From: Lachnospiraceae bacterium
Lineage (GTDB): Bacteria; Bacillota; Clostridia; Lachnospirales; Lachnospiraceae
Length of the DNA: 64,000 bases
Reading direction: 5' to 3'
Assembly (NCBI GenBank): GCA_910574185.1
Contig: CAJSZQ010000005.1
Coordinates: forward strand, 62,001 to 126,000
The notes below the pieces were generated by a model. That model made no database searches. It saw only the letters and a program-made list of their open reading frames with translations, and was not told the DNA's origin. The translations under genes were made by a program, and so were the position numbers. Of this stretch, positions 17,920 to 26,599 are shown in pieces. Within the stretch, counting starts at the first letter, position 1. Each line of letters opens with the position of its first letter.

Positions 17920-19047
17920 ATGAGAATAGAAGAATTTGTATGTAATCTGTATAAATCAGGGATAGAGACAATTGCGGGAATACCGGATTCTACATTAAAT
18001 CAGTTCTGCGACTATATAGAGAATAATGAAAACAATCTTTTGAAAACACACATTGTTACGGAAAATGAAGGGGGCGCGGTGGGAATTGCCATAGGCGAGT
18101 ATCTGGCGACCGGTAGGGCAGCGTGTGTGTATATGCAGAACAGCGGTTTGGGAAATATAGTAAATCCCATTACTTCTCTTGCGCATCAGGAGGTTTATGG
18201 AATACCTATACTTTTTCTGATTGGATGGCGGGGCGAGCCGGGGATAAAAGATGAGCCCCAACATAAATTCATGGGAAGAATTACGATAGGGATGCTGGAA
18301 TTGTTGGATATTGATTATTCGGTTGTAGACAATGGAACGACACAGCAAGAGATGGATGACATTTTCAAAAAGGCAAAGAAGTGTCTTTCTTGTAGTAAGC
18401 AGTTTGCGATTGTCATTAAAAAGGGGACATTTGATAAGAGAGAATTATGTACATATAGAAGTAAACAAGCGCTGGCGCGTGAAGATGCGATTCGGGAAAT
18501 TGTCAAATGGATGCGAGCGGATGATTTGATAGTGTCTACGACGGGGAAAATCTCTCGCGAATTATATGAACAGATGGATTCGATCCGAGGGAATCATAAG
18601 CAGGTGTTTCTGACAGTAGGAGGAATGGGACATGCTAAAATGATTGCTTATGGGATAGCGCAGAGAAGAAGGAGCCAAAGAGTCATCTGTTTGGACGGAG
18701 ACGGTGCTGTACTTATGCATATGGGTGGATTGGCGATGATAGGACAGCATCCGTTGAGTAATCTGGTTCATATTTGTTTGGATAATGAAGCCCACGAATC
18801 AGTAGGAGGAATGCCGACAGGGGCAGCAGGTCTGGATTATTGTAAGATAGCAAGGGACAGCGGATATCCATATGTATCTAAAGTAAGTACAAAGGCGGAG
18901 CTGTCTGAAATATTAAGTGAAGTAAGGCGCAGAGAAGAATTAGCGTTTATTCAGGTTAAAGTTGCGATTGGTTCCCGACGGGACTTAACAAGGCCGAAAG
19001 AATCACCAGAAGAGAATAAAAGAGCTTTTATGGATATGATGGAGTGA
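17920..19047 (+). CDS. aepY: phosphonopyruvate decarboxylase
   Basis: A 375-residue thiamine-diphosphate enzyme. The N-terminal 'GIPDSTLNQFCDYI' and 'ENEGGAVGIAIG' (with the TPP-activating Glu) match phosphonopyruvate decarboxylase, and 'CLDGDGAVLMHMG' through 'LDNEAHES' is the GDG...N TPP/Mg motif. It converts phosphonopyruvate to phosphonoacetaldehyde and pulls the unfavourable PEP mutase reaction forward. The mutase gene follows four bases later and the AEP transaminase after that, which makes the function secure by context. Confidence 0.94.
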   Translation: MRIEEFVCNLYKSGIETIAGIPDSTLNQFCDYIENNENNLLKTHIVTENEGGAVGIAIGEYLATGRAACVYMQNSGLGNIVNPITSLAHQEVYGIPILFLIGWRGEPGIKDEPQHKFMGRITIGMLELLDIDYSVVDNGTTQQEMDDIFKKAKKCLSCSKQFAIVIKKGTFDKRELCTYRSKQALAREDAIREIVKWMRADDLIVSTTGKISRELYEQMDSIRGNHKQVFLTVGGMGHAKMIAYGIAQRRRSQRVICLDGDGAVLMHMGGLAMIGQHPLSNLVHICLDNEAHESVGGMPTGAAGLDYCKIARDSGYPYVSKVSTKAELSEILSEVRRREELAFIQVKVAIGSRRDLTRPKESPEENKRAFMDMME

Positions 19048-19051
19048 CGAA

Positions 19052-20347
19052 ATGAAAAAGATATATACATGTTTTTGCACAGATATAATACATGAAGGAC
19101 ATAAAAATATAATCAATGAAGCAAGAAAATATGGAGAGGTGATTATCGGAGTTCTCTGTGATTACCAGATGATTCGGTATAATCGTTTTCCAGCCATTTC
19201 TTTTGAGGAAAGAATGGGCATGGTTAAGGAGCTGGATGGGGTTTCCAAAGTAGTTGTCCAGAATAAAATTATGTATGATGATATTCTAGAGGAACTGCGG
19301 CCGGATTATGTAATTCATGGAGATAATTGGCAATCCGGCCCGATGGAGATGATACGAAGGAACGTAATAAACAATTTGAAAAAATATGGAGGAAAATTAA
19401 TTGAGGTTCCTTATACGTGGAATGACTCTGTTAAGAAAATCGAGGATATTTCAAGGGAAAAACTGGCGATGCCAGAATATCGCAGAAAAAGGCTAAAGCA
19501 ATTACTGGATATCTGTTCGATTGTGAAGACAATAGAGGCGCATAATGGATTGACCGGACTAATTGCAGAGAAAACAATTGTAGAAGACGGAGAGGCGCTG
19601 GATCAGTTTGATGCGATGTGGATTTCCAGTCTGTGTGACTCGACGGTGAGAGGTAAGCCGGATATTGAGTTGGTAGATATGTCTTCGCGGATAAAAACAA
19701 TTGATGAAGTAATGGATGTGACTACGAAACCGATTATTCTGGATGGAGATACGGGAGGATTGATTGAGCATTTTGTCTATAACGTGCGAACATTAGAGAG
19801 AATGGGGGTATCGGCTATTGTTATTGAAGACAAAGTGGGACCGAAGAAAAATTCATTATTTGGTACGGAAGTAGAGCAGACACAGGACAGTATCCAGAAT
19901 TTCTGCAGAAAGATTGAGGCTGGGAAACGAAGCCAGCGAACGGAAGACTTTATGATTTTTGCACGTATTGAGAGTTTGATATTAGAAAAGGGTATGGAAG
20001 ACGCCTTAATGCGTGCGAGGGCTTATGTGGAAGCCGGCGCTGACGGGATTATGATTCATTCAAGGAAAAAAGGTCCAGAGGAGATATTTGAATTTTGCGA
20101 TGCGTTTCGTAAAGAGGATAAGGAAACACCGATTATCGTTGTGCCGACGACATATTGTGATACCTATGAATCTGAGCTAGCAAAGCATGGAATTAATATT
20201 GTCATTTATGCGAACCAATTGACGAGAAGCGCATTTCCAGCAATGGAAAAAACGGCGGAAATGATTTTGAAGAATCACAGGGCGCGTGAGGCGGAAGAGC
20301 AGTTAATTTCATTTAAAGAGATTATTACCTTGATTGATCCTATTTAG
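19052..20347 (+). CDS. aepX: phosphoenolpyruvate mutase fused to N-terminal cytidylyltransferase-like domain
   Basis: A 431-residue two-domain protein. Residues 1-130 are a TagD-like nucleotidyltransferase with the HxGH motif (His14-His17) and 'VIHGDNWQSGP'. Residues ~145-430 are the mutase barrel: 'EFDAMWISSLCDS'-type start, 'DGDTGG', and the diagnostic 'EDKVGPKKNS' at residues 259-268, which separates PEP mutase from isocitrate-lyase relatives. It makes the C-P bond of phosphonopyruvate. The N-terminal domain could form a CMP-phosphonate, a task that may also fall to the separate nucleotidyltransferase at 21526. Confidence 0.93.
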   Translation: MKKIYTCFCTDIIHEGHKNIINEARKYGEVIIGVLCDYQMIRYNRFPAISFEERMGMVKELDGVSKVVVQNKIMYDDILEELRPDYVIHGDNWQSGPMEMIRRNVINNLKKYGGKLIEVPYTWNDSVKKIEDISREKLAMPEYRRKRLKQLLDICSIVKTIEAHNGLTGLIAEKTIVEDGEALDQFDAMWISSLCDSTVRGKPDIELVDMSSRIKTIDEVMDVTTKPIILDGDTGGLIEHFVYNVRTLERMGVSAIVIEDKVGPKKNSLFGTEVEQTQDSIQNFCRKIEAGKRSQRTEDFMIFARIESLILEKGMEDALMRARAYVEAGADGIMIHSRKKGPEEIFEFCDAFRKEDKETPIIVVPTTYCDTYESELAKHGINIVIYANQLTRSAFPAMEKTAEMILKNHRAREAEEQLISFKEIITLIDPI

Positions 20348-20368
20348 TAAATGATGGAGGCAGATAAA

Positions 20369-21508
20369 GTGAAAAAAACAGATGTAGAGAGAAAGATATT
20401 ATTGAATCCTGGACCGGCTACAACAACGGATAGTGTTAAGATGGCACAGATTGTTCCGGATATATGTCCAAGGGAGAAAGAATTTGCGGATATGATGAAA
20501 GATATCCAAAAGGACCTGGTGCGGATTGTACATGGAAATCCAGAAAAATATACGTCTGTTCTTTTCTGTGGTTCTGGAACCATCAATATGGATATTTGCT
20601 TAAACTCATTGCTGCCAGAAGGAAAGAAAGTATTGATTATTAATAATGGAGCGTATAGCCAAAGGGCGGCTGAAATCTGTGATTATTATGATTTGGACTA
20701 TATCAACCTGGAATTTGCCTATAACCAACAGCCGGATTTAGAGGTTATTTCAAATGTTCTGGCAAAAGATTCAGATATTGTACTTGTCTACACGACGCAT
20801 AATGAGACGGGGACAGGGCTTTTGAATCCGATTCGGAAGATAGGAGAGATTGCCCATGAGCATCACGCTATATTTATTGTAGATACAACGTCATCCTATG
20901 CAATGATACCTATTGATATAGAAAAGGATAATATTGATTTTTGTATGGCGTCTGCGCAAAAAGGACTTATGGCTATGACAGGCTTGTCATTTGTAATAGG
21001 GAACAAGAAAATAATTGAAGAATCAGCGAATTATCCCAAACGTTCTTATTATTGCAATCTATATCTGCAATATGACTTTTTCCGAAAAACTGGAGAGATG
21101 CATTTTACGCCGCCTGTGCAGACGGTATACTCGGTGCGACAGGCATTGAAGGAATATTGGGAAGAAGGGGAAGTAGGAAAATGGGAGAGGCATACAAGGG
21201 TTTTCCGGGCGATTCAAGATGGTATTGACAGATTAGGATTTCAATATTTAATTAATAAAGAACTGCAGTCAGGTTTGGTTGCGGCAGTACGTTATCCGGA
21301 TGATAATAATTGGGATTTTGCAAAGGTACATGATTACTGTTATCTGCATGGATTTACAATATATCCAGGAAAGATATCAGGGAGAGATTCCTTTCGGTTA
21401 TGTGCATTAGGCGCGATTGACGAAGGGGATATTGAAAGATTTTTTGAAGTGTTTACAGAAGCGCTTCAAATGCTGAACGTACAGACACCAGTGAAATATA
21501 ACAAATAG
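20369..21508 (+). CDS. 2-aminoethylphosphonate-pyruvate transaminase-like enzyme
   Basis: GTG start at 20369 preferred, because 'ggagg' at 20356-20360 is spaced for it; the ATG at 20351 overlaps that RBS. 379 residues of a class V PLP aminotransferase: 'LLNPGPATTTDSVK' is the AEP transaminase/PhnW opening, 'GSGTINMDICLNSLL' the cofactor loop, 'IVDTTSSY' the PLP-ring Asp, and Lys198 in 'SAQKGL' the Schiff-base lysine. In this context it runs toward synthesis, aminating phosphonoacetaldehyde to AEP. Confidence 0.92.
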   Translation: MKKTDVERKILLNPGPATTTDSVKMAQIVPDICPREKEFADMMKDIQKDLVRIVHGNPEKYTSVLFCGSGTINMDICLNSLLPEGKKVLIINNGAYSQRAAEICDYYDLDYINLEFAYNQQPDLEVISNVLAKDSDIVLVYTTHNETGTGLLNPIRKIGEIAHEHHAIFIVDTTSSYAMIPIDIEKDNIDFCMASAQKGLMAMTGLSFVIGNKKIIEESANYPKRSYYCNLYLQYDFFRKTGEMHFTPPVQTVYSVRQALKEYWEEGEVGKWERHTRVFRAIQDGIDRLGFQYLINKELQSGLVAAVRYPDDNNWDFAKVHDYCYLHGFTIYPGKISGRDSFRLCALGAIDEGDIERFFEVFTEALQMLNVQTPVKYNK

Positions 21509-21525
21509 AGGTTGGAATAATTGTG

Positions 21526-22233
21526 ATGAACAATGAGATTGCGATATTGCTGGCAGCAGGGCTGGGAAACAGAATGCTTCCGTTGACGAAGAAAATACCG
21601 AAACCGTTAGTAAAAGTGCAGGGAGTTTCTTTGATTGAAACGATTATAGAAGGACTGCAGAAACGTCATATCGGAAGAATATATATTGTAACAGGTCATT
21701 TAGGACAACAGTTTCAATATTTAACCAGAAAATACTCTAATATCGAACTTATTGAGAATAGAGAATATTTAGAGAAGAATAATATTTCTTCGTTATATGC
21801 GGTGGGCGATGTATTAGGCAGTGCGAATTGCTTTATATGTGAGGCGGATTTGTATGTGTCTGATACAGATATATTCCAAAATAAACATGAAAGTTCCTGC
21901 TATTTTGGTAAAATGGTTAAAGGGTATTCTGATGACTGGGCGTTTATTATGGAAGGGAATCGGATTGTACGTATTAAGAAGGGTGCGAGGGATACTTATA
22001 ATTTAGCCGGAATTTCTTATTGGCAGAAAAAAGATGCAAAGTTGATAAGGGATAAAATTGACGAGGCATACAGACTGGAAGGGCATGAGAATCTATTCTG
22101 GGATGAAATTGTCGATCAGCTACTTGAAGAGCTAGAGGTTCAAGTACATGTAGTATCGGAAAAGAGTGTTGTGGAGCTGGATACAGTGGAAGAGCTGAGA
22201 GAACTGGAAGAAAAATTGAGTGGCAGTAAGTAG
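21526..22233 (+). CDS. CTP-dependent nucleotidyltransferase (LicC/PntC-like)
   Basis: A 235-residue NTP transferase. 'ILLAAGLGNRMLPLTKKIPKPLV' is split here as LAAGxGxRM followed by the IPKPL lysine motif; 'NNISSLYAV' and 'CEADLYVSD' (metal Asp) follow the LicC/phosphocholine cytidylyltransferase pattern. Directly after the AEP transaminase, the likely substrate is AEP, giving CMP-AEP, as described for PntC. ATG 21526 is preferred to the GTG at 21523, with RBS 'gaggttgg'. CMP-AEP would be the donor for a transferase that decorates a glycan. Confidence 0.85.
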   Translation: MNNEIAILLAAGLGNRMLPLTKKIPKPLVKVQGVSLIETIIEGLQKRHIGRIYIVTGHLGQQFQYLTRKYSNIELIENREYLEKNNISSLYAVGDVLGSANCFICEADLYVSDTDIFQNKHESSCYFGKMVKGYSDDWAFIMEGNRIVRIKKGARDTYNLAGISYWQKKDAKLIRDKIDEAYRLEGHENLFWDEIVDQLLEELEVQVHVVSEKSVVELDTVEELRELEEKLSGSK

Positions 22234-22245
22234 GAGAACTGACTG

Positions 22246-22468
22246 ATGAATGAAAATAAGTGGAAGAGTATATGGGAGAAGCGCACAGCAGATTTTCATA
22301 TCTTGCAGGGTGATGATGTAAAAAGTATTATTAAAGAATTTTTATTCAAAAGAATTTTTTGCTGATTTTGCGAAAAGTCATAATATGGCTATTAGATTTG
22401 TGGAATCGGATATGCCGGGATATTGGAATAATGAATTTGTGTTTAACTGTTATTTGACAAAATATTAA
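22246..22468 (+). pseudogene. remnant of a SAM-dependent methyltransferase, internally deleted and frameshifted
   Basis: From ATG 22246 ('gtaggag' upstream) 39 codons read 'MNENKWKSIWEKRTADFHIL' and end at TGA 22363-22365. The +1 frame from 22352 then reads 'EFFADFAKSHNMAIRF', 'DMPGYWNNEFVFNCYLTKY' and stops at 22468. The first part resembles the N-terminus, and the second the C-terminus, of methyltransferases common in such clusters; the ~150-residue catalytic core is gone. The joint carries an 11-bp direct repeat (aaagaattttt at 22333-22343 and 22349-22359). The call rests on remembered family ends, so it is moderate. Confidence 0.6.
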
Positions 22469-22498
22469 ACGATAATTAAAAGACGTTAGGAGAAAAGA

Positions 22499-23437
22499 AT
22501 GAAACCGTTAGTAAGTGTAATAATGCCAGCATATAATGGAGAAAAATATATTGGAGCTGCAATTGAGTCAATACTAAATCAGACTTATGAAAATTGGGAG
22601 CTTATTATTGTAGAGGATAAATCAACAGACAATACATTGGATGTTGTTCAAAAGTACAAAGATTCGAGAATATCTTTATATTTAAATCCAAGTAATAAGG
22701 GGATTGCTTATTCTACTAATCTGGGAATTACGCAAAGTAAAGGAAAATATATTGCGTTGTTGGATGACGATGATTTGGCAACAGAACATCGGCTTGAATG
22801 GCAAACTGATTTCATGGAAGAGCATAGCGAGATTGATATATTAGGCGGTCGAAGCGTGCTTATTGATGCGGATGGCAAATTTATGAGATATGATTTGGAA
22901 CCTCTTCGCAATCCCAAATTTATTAAAGCACTTTTACTTTTTTCTAATGAAAAATTTGCAAATTGTTCTGCTATGATTCGGAAATCTTTTATGATAAAAA
23001 ATGATTTGTGGTATCAGGAAGGATGTCTGGGAATGCAGGATTTTAAATTCTATATTGATAGTTCTAAGATTGGAACAATAACTTCTATAGATCGACTTGT
23101 GCATTGTAAAAGGATTCACGAGGAAGAGGCTACAAACATGAGTATGAAGTTTCATGGTGAGGAAAGGGCTAGATTATTTGCACAATTTCAAAGAGAGTCT
23201 ATTAGAAAAAGCGGATTTCATCTAAAAGAAGAACATCTTCAGATTATCAATGAAATTTTATCAGAGACAATGAAGGGAAGTTATACGAAGGAGGAAGCGA
23301 GTTGTTTATATAATGCTTTAAAAGAAATATTACGGCAGGCAAAAGAAATGAGAATTGATTATTTAAAAGAACTGGAGCAGGCATGTAAAAAAGTTCTTTT
23401 GAGAACAGTATTAATGAAAGTTGATATTTTTAAATAA
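22499..23437 (+). CDS. family 2 glycosyltransferase
   Basis: A 312-residue GT2 with 'VSVIMPAYNGEKYIGAAI', 'VEDKSTDNTLD' in the nucleotide-binding site and 'ALLDDDDLATEHRL' as the DxD metal site. The middle ('MIRKSFM', 'LGMQDFKFYI') is typical of polysaccharide GT2 enzymes. It lacks the Rossmann-like domain found in many neighbours. The RBS is 'taggag'. Sugar specificity is unknown. Confidence 0.88.
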   Translation: MKPLVSVIMPAYNGEKYIGAAIESILNQTYENWELIIVEDKSTDNTLDVVQKYKDSRISLYLNPSNKGIAYSTNLGITQSKGKYIALLDDDDLATEHRLEWQTDFMEEHSEIDILGGRSVLIDADGKFMRYDLEPLRNPKFIKALLLFSNEKFANCSAMIRKSFMIKNDLWYQEGCLGMQDFKFYIDSSKIGTITSIDRLVHCKRIHEEEATNMSMKFHGEERARLFAQFQRESIRKSGFHLKEEHLQIINEILSETMKGSYTKEEASCLYNALKEILRQAKEMRIDYLKELEQACKKVLLRTVLMKVDIFK

Positions 23438-23455
23438 TCAAAAGGATGAATGTCT

Positions 23456-24685
23456 ATGAAAAATATACGCGACACAAGGGATGAAAAAAACTTGTATTAT
23501 ATATTGTCGAATGAATCATTGGCTAACAGCGTGCCTTGTTATGAAGATGCAGCTGTAATAATTATATGCCTGTATTATGAGGATAGCATGGAAAAATATT
23601 CAGGTTATATTGATAACATACCTGAAAATATTCCTGTTTATATTGTATCGAGTAATAAAGAGTTGTATGAGTCAATTTTGGAATATATTAAGAAAAATAA
23701 GAATAGAAAAATAGAACTAATAAAAAAGAAAAATAGGGGAAGAGATATAAGCGCTCTCTTAGTAGCAGGCAGGGAAGTTTGTTTGAAATATAAGTATATA
23801 TGCTTTGTTCATGATAAACGAAAGAAGGAGGAAGTGCCTAATTCAGAGTTTGATTTGTGGATAGAAAATTTGTGGGGAAATAGTTTAGGTGGACAAATAT
23901 ATATACAAAATGTTTTGAGTCTTTTGGAAACGAATGGAAAGCTTGGTGTATTGGCGCCGCCGGAACCTATAGGAACATATATTAATGCATGGTATATAAA
24001 TGCGTGGGGAGAGAAGAATTTTATATTGGCCAAGCAGCTTGCAGCAGAATTAAACTTAGAGTGTGATTTGGATATTGACAAGTCACCCATTACATTTGGG
24101 ACGGTTTTCTGGGCGAAGAGCGCCGCACTGCGAAAGCTCTTTGAAAAGGAATGGAAATATGAAGATTTTGACGATGAACCATTGGGACGGGAAACAATTA
24201 GCCATGCGATTGAAAGAATACTGGGATATGTGGCACAGGATGCAGGATATGATACGGGCACTGTAATGAATACCACATATGCGGGGAAATTATTGAGTTA
24301 TACGCAGCAAAGATTCTTTCCAATGTATCAGTTATTAGTAAATGATTATTGTATTTATGATATAGATTTTTTCCTGAATAAACAGAAATTTATCTATGAT
24401 TTTTGTAATAGAAATAAAAGAATATATCTCTATGGAGCGGGAAAGGTTGGAAAAGGCTGTCTGCATTTCCTGCGTGCTGGTGGGTTTGAACCAGCTGGAT
24501 TCATAGTAACCAGAAATGCTCAAAAGGAAAAAAGGATTGAAGGATTGTTCGTAGAAGAGTTGGCGTTTGTAAAAGATATTACAGATGTAGGTATTATTAT
24601 CACAGTTGGTAAGCAAATGGTAGATGAAATAGAACAGGTTTTAAAATCAAGAGATGTGAGAAATTATATCAAATATATTGAATAA
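23456..24685 (+). CDS. RgpF-like (rhamnan synthesis F) protein with C-terminal Rossmann-like domain
   Basis: ATG 23456 preferred over 23450 because 'aaagga' is then spaced about ten bases; 409 residues. Residues 20-290 match the RgpF family: 'VIIICLYYED', 'IELIKKKNRGRDISALLV', 'YKYICFVHDKR', 'TFGTVFWAKSAALRKLF'. Residues ~320-409 are the recurring domain 'IYLYGAGKVGKGCLHFL', 'IIITVGKQM'. RgpF proteins are glycosyltransferases acting on rhamnose-type glycans, but no rhamnose genes occur here, so the sugar may differ. Confidence 0.8.
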   Translation: MKNIRDTRDEKNLYYILSNESLANSVPCYEDAAVIIICLYYEDSMEKYSGYIDNIPENIPVYIVSSNKELYESILEYIKKNKNRKIELIKKKNRGRDISALLVAGREVCLKYKYICFVHDKRKKEEVPNSEFDLWIENLWGNSLGGQIYIQNVLSLLETNGKLGVLAPPEPIGTYINAWYINAWGEKNFILAKQLAAELNLECDLDIDKSPITFGTVFWAKSAALRKLFEKEWKYEDFDDEPLGRETISHAIERILGYVAQDAGYDTGTVMNTTYAGKLLSYTQQRFFPMYQLLVNDYCIYDIDFFLNKQKFIYDFCNRNKRIYLYGAGKVGKGCLHFLRAGGFEPAGFIVTRNAQKEKRIEGLFVEELAFVKDITDVGIIITVGKQMVDEIEQVLKSRDVRNYIKYIE

Positions 24686-24756
24686 GTATGCAGGATAAAT
24701 ATAAGAGGTGTTCTGTCAGCAAAAGTGTTATCGCTGGGAAAGGGATTAGTATTATA

Positions 24757-26562
24757 ATGAAAAGAGCAGCTATATTTGTTTTTTTTGAGAAAGAAGGAAT
24801 TGTTGGAAAATATGTAGAATATTTATTATCCGAAATTCGACAGAATGTTTCTGACTTGTTTATTGTGAGTAATGGAAGGCTAATAAAAGAAGAGAAAGAT
24901 AAACTATATGCCTTTACGGATAGTATCTATGAGCGGAAGAATGAAGGATATGATGGCGGGGCGTATAAAGAGATGATATGTGATATAATTGGGTTTTCTA
25001 ATCTGAAGAACTGGGATGAATTACTTTTAGTGAATGATACTTTCTATGGCCCTTTTTGCCCGCTTTCTTCTATTTTTGAACGAATGGAGTCCCTATCTTG
25101 CGATTTTTGGGGGCTTACGTTGCATGGGGAGAGAAAGGATGAATATGTAACTATAGCAGAGCATATACAATCGTATTTTATGGTAATAAGATCAAAGATG
25201 TTACACAGTAGATGTTTTTTTGATTTTTGGCTTGAAATGGGAAATATCCGTTCATTCCAAGAGGCTGTTAATAATTTTGAGATTAAATTTACTAGTTTTT
25301 TTGCCAAACATGGTTTTACATATGACGTATGGTTGGATACGACTCGTTTGGAAAACGATTATTGTCGGCAGGCAGTTAATATTCCGCATTATATGGCGGA
25401 GGAACTGATTATAAAGGAACACTTTCCTGTTTTAAAAAGGAAGGCGTTGACACAGTCGAATCCTCATTTTTCAAATCCACTAAATGTAATTAATTATATT
25501 GAGCAGCATACAAATTATGATATCGGCATGATATGGGATGATATACTTCGAAGATTTAGCATTGAAAAATTGCTACACCAAATGCATCTGTTATATATAG
25601 TAGATGAAAGTGGAAAAAGAGATGTGAAACTTCAAAGTATTATTATATTTCAGGTAAATAATTACAATTCATTTAAAAATAATCAATCATTCATTATAAA
25701 GAGTTCTAAAATTTCTAAAATTTGCTTTTTATTGGAAAATATGGATTTAATGAAAAAAATTAATGAAGATTTGGGAAATTCGTACATGTTTTTTAATAGG
25801 AAGCAATGGAATAAAGTAAAACTATGGAAATGGTTTTCAGAAAAGTTTAATTGTATAGGATATATAAATTTAGGACATTTAAGATGTCAGTCTTATGAAA
25901 TGACAAAGATGGTAACAGATAGGATTCAGTATAATTTAGTAAAGAATCAAGGTTATATTTATCAGATTGCCGATATAATGTTTCATAATAAATTTCTTGG
26001 AATGCTGCTTCCGCCACAAGAGAGATTTGGATTTAGGGGTGAATATGTGTGGGGAGAAGATGCTTTTTGGATTAAGGGAGAATGTTTACGAGAGTTGTGT
26101 TGCGTTCAGTCGGATACGGGGTGGCTGCCTGAACAAATAAGAAAACTTGGTTATTATTCTGCAATCGCACAGACAGCAGATTATGCATGGAAGGAATTAG
26201 CACAATTTAATCAGAATAGGACAAAGATGATATTTCAGACTCCGGAAGCGTATCTGGATGAGTTCTGGTCCAAATATAATAGAAGATTTATCTATGGAAC
26301 GGGAGATATAGCAGAGGAAGTTACTAAGTATCTCATGTTAAAAGGTTGGAACGAGTACGAAGGATATATAGTGTCAAAAAGAAAATTGGACAATCAGGAA
26401 TATTACGGAAAAAAGGTATGGCAGTTAAATGAAATAAGTGGGGAAAATATAGGAATAATTCTTGCAGTGAATTATACACACTTAAAAGAGATATTACCAT
26501 TATTAAATCAAAGGAAAGAAATTCACTATTTTATTATAAGAGGTATGGAACTTCCAGTTTAA
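24757..26562 (+). CDS. RgpF-like glycosyltransferase with C-terminal Rossmann-like domain
   Basis: ATG 24757 ('KRAAIFVFFEKEGI') is the likely start, about 13 bases after 'gggaaaggg'; the earlier ATG at 24688 has no RBS and adds an unfamiliar leader. 601 residues: 'LFIVSNGRL', 'RKNEGYDGGAYKEM', 'LLVNDTFYGPF' and 'DFWGLTLHGERK' are RgpF signatures. A second unit from ~390 ('ADIMFHNKFLGMLLPPQE', 'AFWIKGECLRELC') repeats the C-terminal RgpF pattern. The last ~95 residues are the recurring domain ('RFIYGTGDIAEEVTKYL'). Paralogue of its upstream neighbour. Confidence 0.78.
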   Translation: MKRAAIFVFFEKEGIVGKYVEYLLSEIRQNVSDLFIVSNGRLIKEEKDKLYAFTDSIYERKNEGYDGGAYKEMICDIIGFSNLKNWDELLLVNDTFYGPFCPLSSIFERMESLSCDFWGLTLHGERKDEYVTIAEHIQSYFMVIRSKMLHSRCFFDFWLEMGNIRSFQEAVNNFEIKFTSFFAKHGFTYDVWLDTTRLENDYCRQAVNIPHYMAEELIIKEHFPVLKRKALTQSNPHFSNPLNVINYIEQHTNYDIGMIWDDILRRFSIEKLLHQMHLLYIVDESGKRDVKLQSIIIFQVNNYNSFKNNQSFIIKSSKISKICFLLENMDLMKKINEDLGNSYMFFNRKQWNKVKLWKWFSEKFNCIGYINLGHLRCQSYEMTKMVTDRIQYNLVKNQGYIYQIADIMFHNKFLGMLLPPQERFGFRGEYVWGEDAFWIKGECLRELCCVQSDTGWLPEQIRKLGYYSAIAQTADYAWKELAQFNQNRTKMIFQTPEAYLDEFWSKYNRRFIYGTGDIAEEVTKYLMLKGWNEYEGYIVSKRKLDNQEYYGKKVWQLNEISGENIGIILAVNYTHLKEILPLLNQRKEIHYFIIRGMELPV

Positions 26563-26599
26563 TCAAGCAGGTAGTTCTTTATGGGGAGGAGCAGAATCA

